Part shown: piece by piece, positions 60,030 through 64,000 of the stretch
How the letters are laid out: each line of letters starts with the position of its first letter
How positions within the stretch are numbered: position 1 is the first letter of the stretch
Source: Nymphaea colorata
Lineage: Eukaryota > Streptophyta > Magnoliopsida > Nymphaeales > Nymphaeaceae
Reading direction: 5' to 3'
Assembly: GCF_008831285.2 (NCBI RefSeq)
Contig: NC_045147.1
Coordinates: forward strand, 6,602,334 to 6,666,333
Length of the DNA: 64,000 nt
The notes under the pieces: model-generated
Seen by the model: the letters and a program-made list of their open reading frames with translations, nothing else
What the model was told of the DNA's origin: nothing
The model's database searches: none
Program-made: the position numbers and the translations under genes

Positions 60030-61365
60030 TATTAGTAGACTAGACATTAAACATGTGGTCTATGTAGTGAGTATGACAGGCTTAAGGGCATGAATCTCGT
60101 GACCGTCCGATCGTTGCCGAGCGTCGACCTTGTGGTTCAGGCGACGTTGCAGCCACTGACGCAGTCCGTCGACTAGAGGAACCCCCCCCCCCCATGTCTC
60201 GACCTCACACCATCATCGCCCGATTTGCGGACCAATGCAGCCACTGCTCCGACAGTCTCTCTAGTCTCCACTCTCTTGGATGCCTCTCTTCCCATCTTTC
60301 AGATTTTGGGTGCTGAGCAGGACGTTGTTGCTGTAGCTTTTGCCGTTCGATTCCGTCAACCAATGCCTCCGTGATGGTCAGCGCTTGCAGAGAGGCATTT
60401 GGGGTGGGTGGGTACGAGTACGACGATGATGATCGGGGTTGGCTTCGTGATCTGTTTCATGATTTTGAAAAACACAATAAGAAGCATTGACCTTTCCAGT
60501 GTGGCCTCCACTACGAGGGTGTGGCATTCCCCCATGTCTGTCGCCATTTGACTGGCTTTCTTAGCTCTTTTCTAAAACTTGTCCACGAAGAGAACAAATT
60601 TCGAATTTTCCAGCTCAACCTCTCTTAGATGGAAGTACACCTTTAACAGGGCCAGGGACCATGTTCAATGTTTGGCCCAAAGATGCTTTTGTGTTAGGTA
60701 GGAATCCATTTCGCATGCTCGGTATTCAAAGACTTATTATAGGGCCTATAAAATGTCTTCTTCCATGTTATTCGTTAACAAAAAGATAGTAAAATTAAAC
60801 TTAAATACTTGTGATTTTATCTAAATGTCTTTGAATACATAGTAGAACAATATTTCTAGTGTCTTTTCCTCAACGCCCTTTAGTATATATTGTACTATAT
60901 TTCATGTGAACACAATTTCTGCTTCATGGAACGAATAATATGTCTTGTTTTCCCCTTGTTAGAGAAGTCAATCAATGGAGATATGACCTACGTTGGTGAA
61001 GAAGATGATAAAGGCTAGAACATTGGAACATCTAGTGATCTTCATCTTGTACGCGGAATATTAAGGAGCTATGAAAAAGGAAAAAGTAATACTACAAGAA
61101 GTCAGTTGAATAAATAAATAGAAAAACAAAACCATAAGAAGTATTACCAAGTCATGCGTACCTCTCCACATCTTTTTTTCTTTTATTTTTGTTCCAAACA
61201 TTTTGTGCTATTTACAACATCATATTAACATCTCATAAGTTTATTTCAATCGGCAAATACAAATGGATGGACTTGTACTTAACAAGTAAAGAAACTGGAG
61301 CACATGTAATTGGTACCGTACAACCATTTCATGTGATATGACTTAAATAGTTGTGGTAATATTGT
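60030..61365. other. Intergenic, no supported gene
   Basis: A GC-richer patch at 60080-60560 includes a C-run (60181-60193) and short minus frames without known motifs. The rest is AT-rich. Confidence 0.4.
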
Positions 61366-61370
61366 GTTAT

Positions 61371-63771
61371 TGTCACAACCCAACCTTTTGACCCTCAAAC
61401 AATTTTTTTTTCTAAACATAAAGCATTGAGGTGCGACTACACAACAATGAAAAAAGGAGGGAGCTATGTCATTCGAAACAATGGGGCAACTTTCATTTAT
61501 ATAACATTTTTCAGTTCACACAAAATTACATCTGTATATGACAAAAATGCCCCAAACCATATAATTGATGCCTAACAAAAACAAGACATCAATAAAATCA
61601 AAATAAGATGTGTCGACACTACAAATGACCCAAAACCTCCCCAGTAGGATGTGAGTGAAGCCATTTGATCAACCTACTGCCCCGGGTCCTCCAAAACCTG
61701 AAAAAGGAAACAACTGAAGGCTTAGCCTTCGTAGTATGGCAACAAGCCAGGAAAATCTCTAACCCTATTAGATAGAGCTCAAATATGTGATAATCACAAT
61801 TATAAAAGCAAGTCATCATCATGTCGTGACAGGGCATAGTCACATCATTCGTCAAGAAGGCCCCTCACATAGACCACGACATGTAAAGACTACTCAATGG
61901 CCACGATAACATAATTTCAATTCACATGCAAGGCATGCATAAACACATCATTCTCATTCATTCCATTCACATACACATCATTCACATACATTTCATTCAT
62001 ATACTTTCATTTTCATTAGCTTCAGTGAATTGACAGTTCCTGTGGGTGCAAACACAGGCACGTGCACACCGCGGGTGGCCTATAGCAGGGAGACAATCCC
62101 CGTGGTGGCCCAAAAATAGTATGGATGTATTCTTTCTACAGCGGTAAATCACTCATCCATGGATGTGTGAATTCCAATGAGAGATACTCAGTCTTCCTTA
62201 GGACACCCAAGTTGGGAAGGCGGGAGCCCAACGCTCCAAGCACATCACACAATAGTACACTGGGGCTTTGCACTGCTTGCGTTCTGAGCAGGCGAGACCA
62301 GTGGCAAAGACGAGACAACTCCCAAACACAATGCCACCACCCACTGGCCTCTCATCTCTTATTCTTTCATTCTTATCATTATAATTACACTTTCACAAAA
62401 TGATTGGCTAGTTCATGAGGTTGGTTCACTTCATGAGTACACCCACACCTCCAATTGCCTCGACACGAGGGCTACAATCATTAACGTTTACAATATGGGT
62501 GCAATTACCCTTCAATTTCATTCAATTGCATCATTGCCCGCGACAATACATATGCAACAAATCCCAACATTCACATTCATAAAGATTCAGATCTTAACAA
62601 ACACATCAATCACATCTTTCAAAACTTAGCCAAATCCTGGAGAGTAGTCTCGATCCGTGATTGGCTCGTAGCTATCCTAGCAGTTATCATTCTAGGATGC
62701 TTTCTAATGCACAACTGGGGTCGAGGAGACACTCGACTTGATACCCCACCTCATTTGTCCTAAGCAGTTATCAATTCTAGCATGCACATGCAAATGCGTA
62801 ACAATTTTCAAAACCAGCTTCTAATAACTTTTCTAAACAAAACTTACCACATATCAAATCATTCGCATGCGTACATACATTCACTCACAAAACAATAATT
62901 CAATCACATCAAAATCTTAGGATCTAACGATCCTTGGAACACACTTTCTCAAGTTGGCCCCAGGCAGGAATTTGCCTGGAATGTCGTCATACCTGTTGCG
63001 TGTCCACAAAATACTCCAAAATGCCTCGAGCTTCATGTCTAGTTGCTCAAGGTTTACTGGACGTGCCCAATATACCTACAAACATATACAAGTGGTAAAT
63101 TCTCTACTAGTTTAGCTTCACAATCCATACAAACATAAAACAAAATCATTGAGGCACATGTAATCGCCTCAAGAGGGAATCAACGAGTAGTATCGACCCA
63201 AAAAGCCCTCCAGTAGGCCTCTTCTCAGCCCTAGAGGTTATCACCAAAAGGTTTAAGCTTCGCGTTTTCAATTAAAACCAATCACTAATCTGAAAATGAG
63301 AGAGAGCACGAGAGATGCAAGTGGGAGGAGGCTGGCGGTAAGGAGAGGGAGTGCAGGAAAGAATACAGAGAAAGAGGGCGTGCAGAGAGAGAGGAAGAGA
63401 CAGAGAGAGCTCTAGCAGAGAGAGCGTGCGTGAGGGAAGGGGAAGACTCGGGTTAGAGGGCAACGACAGAAACAAAGTGAGAGGGAGGAGGAGAAGAAAG
63501 AAGAAAGAAGAGAGAAGAGGGAAGAAGCAGAGGAACAACAAGGCTCACCCAATGTGCCACCGCCGTCGGCCTACACCTTCGTCACTGCTGTTATCTCTTT
63601 CACTTCCTTCTTCTCTGTGTTGTCATCGTAGCAAAGGGAGAGACGAAGAGGGGAGACAAGGGAGAAGAGTGAAAGACGAGGGAGAAGAGGGCGGTGTCGG
63701 GCTCCCATGCTGGTGGATTCAGGTCCGGGTCTGGACTCGATCCGGCCCACCTACAAAAGGTGAGTGTTACA
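61371..63771. mobile_element. Solo LTR, 2401 bp
   Basis: On + it begins TGTCACAACCC and ends GTGAGTGTTACA, with GTTAT on both sides (61366-61370 and 63772-63776), the hallmark of a single LTR left by recombination. The size and the TGTCAC or TGTAAC end types suit a Ty3/gypsy element, but orientation is uncertain. Features inside: a GC-richer part at 62040-62340 and a GA-rich stretch at 63295-63540. The 146-codon plus and 89-codon minus frames over the GA tract are low complexity, so not genes. Confidence 0.8.
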
Positions 63772-63776
63772 GTTAT

Positions 63777-64000
63777 ACAATATATTGCTAAGTATTGGTG
63801 CATATATAAGTTAAATTACTATTAATCATTGGCAAATCTTTACGTATCAATCACATATATGTTTGGAGTGAGCGAAAGGTTACCAACCCATGAAGCAGCC
63901 CAAAGGCCCCTCCATTTAGCAGCCACCTTCAGCTCAACGGAGCATCTCCACCCTTTAACCGCCCAAAAAAGTTACACCCACAAGAATTAAAGCGGAGACT
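63777..64000. other. Flanking DNA, nothing recognised
   Basis: No motif, repeat or gene seen; the window ends here. Confidence 0.4.

Noticed and set aside
63272-63803. 146-codon basic/acidic frame and mirrored minus frames
   Set aside because: Low-complexity GA-rich tract inside a solo LTR.

Overview
This window is repeat-dense, AT-rich nuclear DNA from a plant, almost certainly a flowering plant. The evidence is plant Ty1/copia and Ty3/gypsy (Tat-like) polyproteins, FAR1/Mutator and Ulp1 transposon genes, plant mobile domain (PMD) fragments, iMet-type primer sites (TGGTATCAGAGC) and short TIR elements with 8-bp target duplications. I found no intact host gene. The only host-like coding sequence is a broken pair of small exons resembling the endosulfine (ENSA/ARPP-19) family near 11.1-11.6 kb. 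Species cannot be told from the sequence.

Layout. 0.1-0.5 kb: end of a GC-rich short TIR element. 0.6-11.1 kb: decayed Tat-like Ty3/gypsy element with diverged LTRs, a stop-riddled RT-RNase H-integrase, and a ~60-bp minisatellite in its 3' region. 11.1-11.6 kb: endosulfine-like exons, one duplicated and cut at the LTR junction. 13.1-14.9 kb: ~170-bp satellite. 15-22 kb: a ~4-kb LTR on the minus strand between two PMD fragments. 23.4-24.6 kb: short element with GGTACGGG-type ends. 26.39-28.44 kb: complete non-autonomous LTR element with a 609-bp non-coding interior and TSD AAGAC.

31.0-53 kb: a broken Mutator-like region (Ulp1-like protease fragments on +, FAR1-type transposase on -) mixed with three tandem-repeat arrays and split by a large nest. 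In the nest, Copia-A (35548-47401, minus strand, TSD GTATT) holds three short TIR elements and Copia-B (41709-47287, TSD TAGGG). Copia-B holds a 430-bp solo LTR (TSD CATCT) and has its integrase-RT block inverted relative to its own gag, protease and RNase H. 54.7-60 kb: copia RT, LTR and gag remnants, then a third copy of a CGTATCG-rich TIR family (TSD TATTTAGC) carrying a 458-bp TRIM. 61.37-63.77 kb: a 2.4-kb solo LTR with TSD GTTAT.

The most unusual items are: (1) a CGTATCG-array element family with three copies and matching 8-bp TSDs; (2) the internal inversion in Copia-B; (3) the Ulp1/FAR1 Mutator remnant embedded in satellite arrays, with a related array also at 13-15 kb; and (4) the duplicated endosulfine-like exon. 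All identities were read by eye; no alignment or database search was run.
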